The translations under genes were made by a program, and so were the position numbers. Of a stretch of DNA of 64,000 bases, positions 63,553 to 64,000 are shown piece by piece (position 1 is the stretch's first letter; each line of letters opens with the position of its first letter). The DNA lies in NCBI RefSeq assembly GCF_042683165.1, contig NZ_JBHUIZ010000014.1, positions 62,001-126,000 on the forward strand, written 5' to 3'. This stretch comes from Tigheibacillus halophilus (lineage in GTDB: Bacteria; Bacillota; Bacilli; Bacillales; Amphibacillaceae). Under the pieces are notes generated by a model. The model had not been told where the DNA came from, did not search any database, and saw nothing but the letters and a program-made list of their open reading frames with translations.

Positions 63553-63827
63553 TTTTAGTCTCCCTTTTCCTTTGTTTTTAGAAAACGCGGCATGTGGTTT
63601 AAGTTTATCGAAGCAAATGCATGCAAAACTATAGGCCTTGCCTCGATGAACTCCGTCAACGAGAGCCATTAACCTCCCCCGGGAAGCGGAGTGTAATTTC
63701 ACAGCGCGGGATTTGCACTTACCTCAGAGAAGGATGAGGTGCAAATTGGCATCTCGTCGCAGCTTGAGCAACAATAGATCAGCATTTCATATTTTCCAAC
63801 AGCAACAATTCTAGAAAACACCTTGTC
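63553..63827 (-). promoter_or_regulatory. Structured leader upstream of uvrC
   Basis: Between the trxA terminator and uvrC the minus strand can form an outer stem, CGACGAGATGCCA (63747-63759) with TGGCTCTCGTTG (63657-63668). It encloses a strong hairpin ATTTGCACCTCA ... TGAGGTAAGTGCAAAT (63711-63746) and a second stem, CTCC ... GGGAG (63674-63691). I could not match the core to a known riboswitch. It might be a cis-acting RNA; a role is unproven. Confidence 0.45.
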
Positions 63828-63864
63828 AAAAAAACAATCCCTTGCCAGACAGCAAGGGATTGTG
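63828..63864 (-). terminator. Rho-independent terminator after trxA
   Basis: CAATCCCTTGC and GCAAGGGATTG pair around CTGTCT, followed on the minus strand by TTTTTTT. It lies just after the trxA stop. Confidence 0.92.
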
Positions 63865-63879
63865 CATTTTTGGAATCAC

Positions 63880-64000
63880 TTAAGCATGTTTGCTGATCAA
63901 GTCCTGTAATGCTTCTTTCGGCTGAAAACCTATCACTTGATCCACTACATTTCCATCTTTGAATAAAAGCAGCGTTGGAATACTCATGACACCGAAACGT
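63880..64000 (-). CDS. trxA: Thioredoxin (C-terminal part, cut by window edge)
   Basis: The last 40 codons of thioredoxin: RFGVMSIPTLLLFKDGNVVD followed by GFQPKEALQDLI, ending SKHA and TAA at 63880-63882. The cis-proline segment VMSIPTLLLFK is diagnostic. The active-site CGPC lies beyond the edge. Its place before uvrC matches B. subtilis. Confidence 0.93.
   Translation of the reverse strand, partial: RFGVMSIPTLLLFKDGNVVDQVIGFQPKEALQDLISKHA

Noticed and set aside
63550..63702. N-terminal extension of UvrC by about 50 residues
   Set aside because: The open frame has no similarity to UvrC N-termini, while the ATG at 63549 has a good site and matches the family start. The extension overlaps the candidate leader structure.
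63657..63760. Lysine, cobalamin or other known riboswitch before uvrC
   Set aside because: The conserved cores of these classes are absent; only the general presence of stems suggested them.
1..64000. CRISPR arrays, prophage or toxin-antitoxin modules
   Set aside because: No regularly spaced direct repeats, cas genes, phage structural genes or recognisable toxin-antitoxin pairs were found on either strand.

Overview
The window is a low-GC Firmicutes chromosome segment from an endospore-forming member of the Bacillaceae. Sporulation and spore-coat genes (safA, spo0B, spoIVFA/FB, spoIIB, spoVID, ysxE, gerM, gerE) lie among housekeeping genes in nearly the order known from Bacillus subtilis (tgt-queA-ruvBA ... 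pheAB-obg-spo0B-rpmA-rplU-spoIVF-minDC-mreDCB-radC-spoIIB-folC-valS-ysxE-spoVID-hemLBDCXA-engB-lonA-clpX-tig-ysoA ... rph-gerM-murI-gerE-sdhBAC-yslB-uvrC-trxA). Most genes are on the minus strand, so transcription runs from high to low coordinates. Gene content and protein divergence suggest the Oceanobacillus/Virgibacillus-like branch; that placement is inference.

Layout. 1-8.4 kb: queuosine (tgt, queA), Holliday-junction (ruvAB), a YebC factor, a spore lipoprotein, NAD synthetase, a kinase-fold protein and SafA. 8.4-9.0 kb: a non-coding interspersed repeat and the pheA terminator. 9.0-13.4 kb: phenylalanine synthesis, Obg, Spo0B and the rplU-prp-rpmA ribosomal operon with leader and promoter. 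13.4-19.2 kb: SpoIVFA/FB, MinCD and MreBCD. 19.5-22.2 kb: radC, interrupted by a group II intron of exactly 2,000 bp. 22.5-29.9 kb: spoIIB, folC, a two-gene ATP-grasp cassette on the plus strand, and valS under a T-box. 30-39.1 kb: ysxE, spoVID and the complete hemAXCDBL heme operon. 39.2-42.9 kb: an accessory segment with a LiaF-like membrane protein, an IS3-family remnant and a polar amino acid ABC transporter. 43-51.5 kb: engB, lonA, clpX, tig, ysoA, a DedA protein and two tRNAs. 51.6-64 kb: ysnB, rdgB, rph, gerM, murI, ysmB, gerE, ysmA, sdhCAB, yslB, uvrC and the 3' end of trxA.

The most unusual locus is radC. The intron sits inside the codons for the JAMM metal-binding motif, between HNHPSG and DPTPSQED, and accurate removal restores a standard RadC reading frame. 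The intron carries typical ends (GTGCG...CCCTAC), domains V and VI with a candidate branch-point A, and a candidate EBS1 pairing. Its encoded protein is an open, full reading frame that keeps the maturase (domain X) region, but every recognisable reverse transcriptase catalytic motif is lost; the YADD box reads CQNN. This looks like a splicing-only, immobilised intron on which RadC expression depends, comparable in logic to RT-degenerate organellar maturases such as MatK.

Other points of interest are the tandem RimK-like ATP-grasp genes at the folC/valS junction, a structured leader upstream of uvrC, a long inverted repeat that may mask a ribosome binding site at the nadE/lipoprotein junction, and differences from the B. 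subtilis order (no maf, comC or lonB at their usual places).
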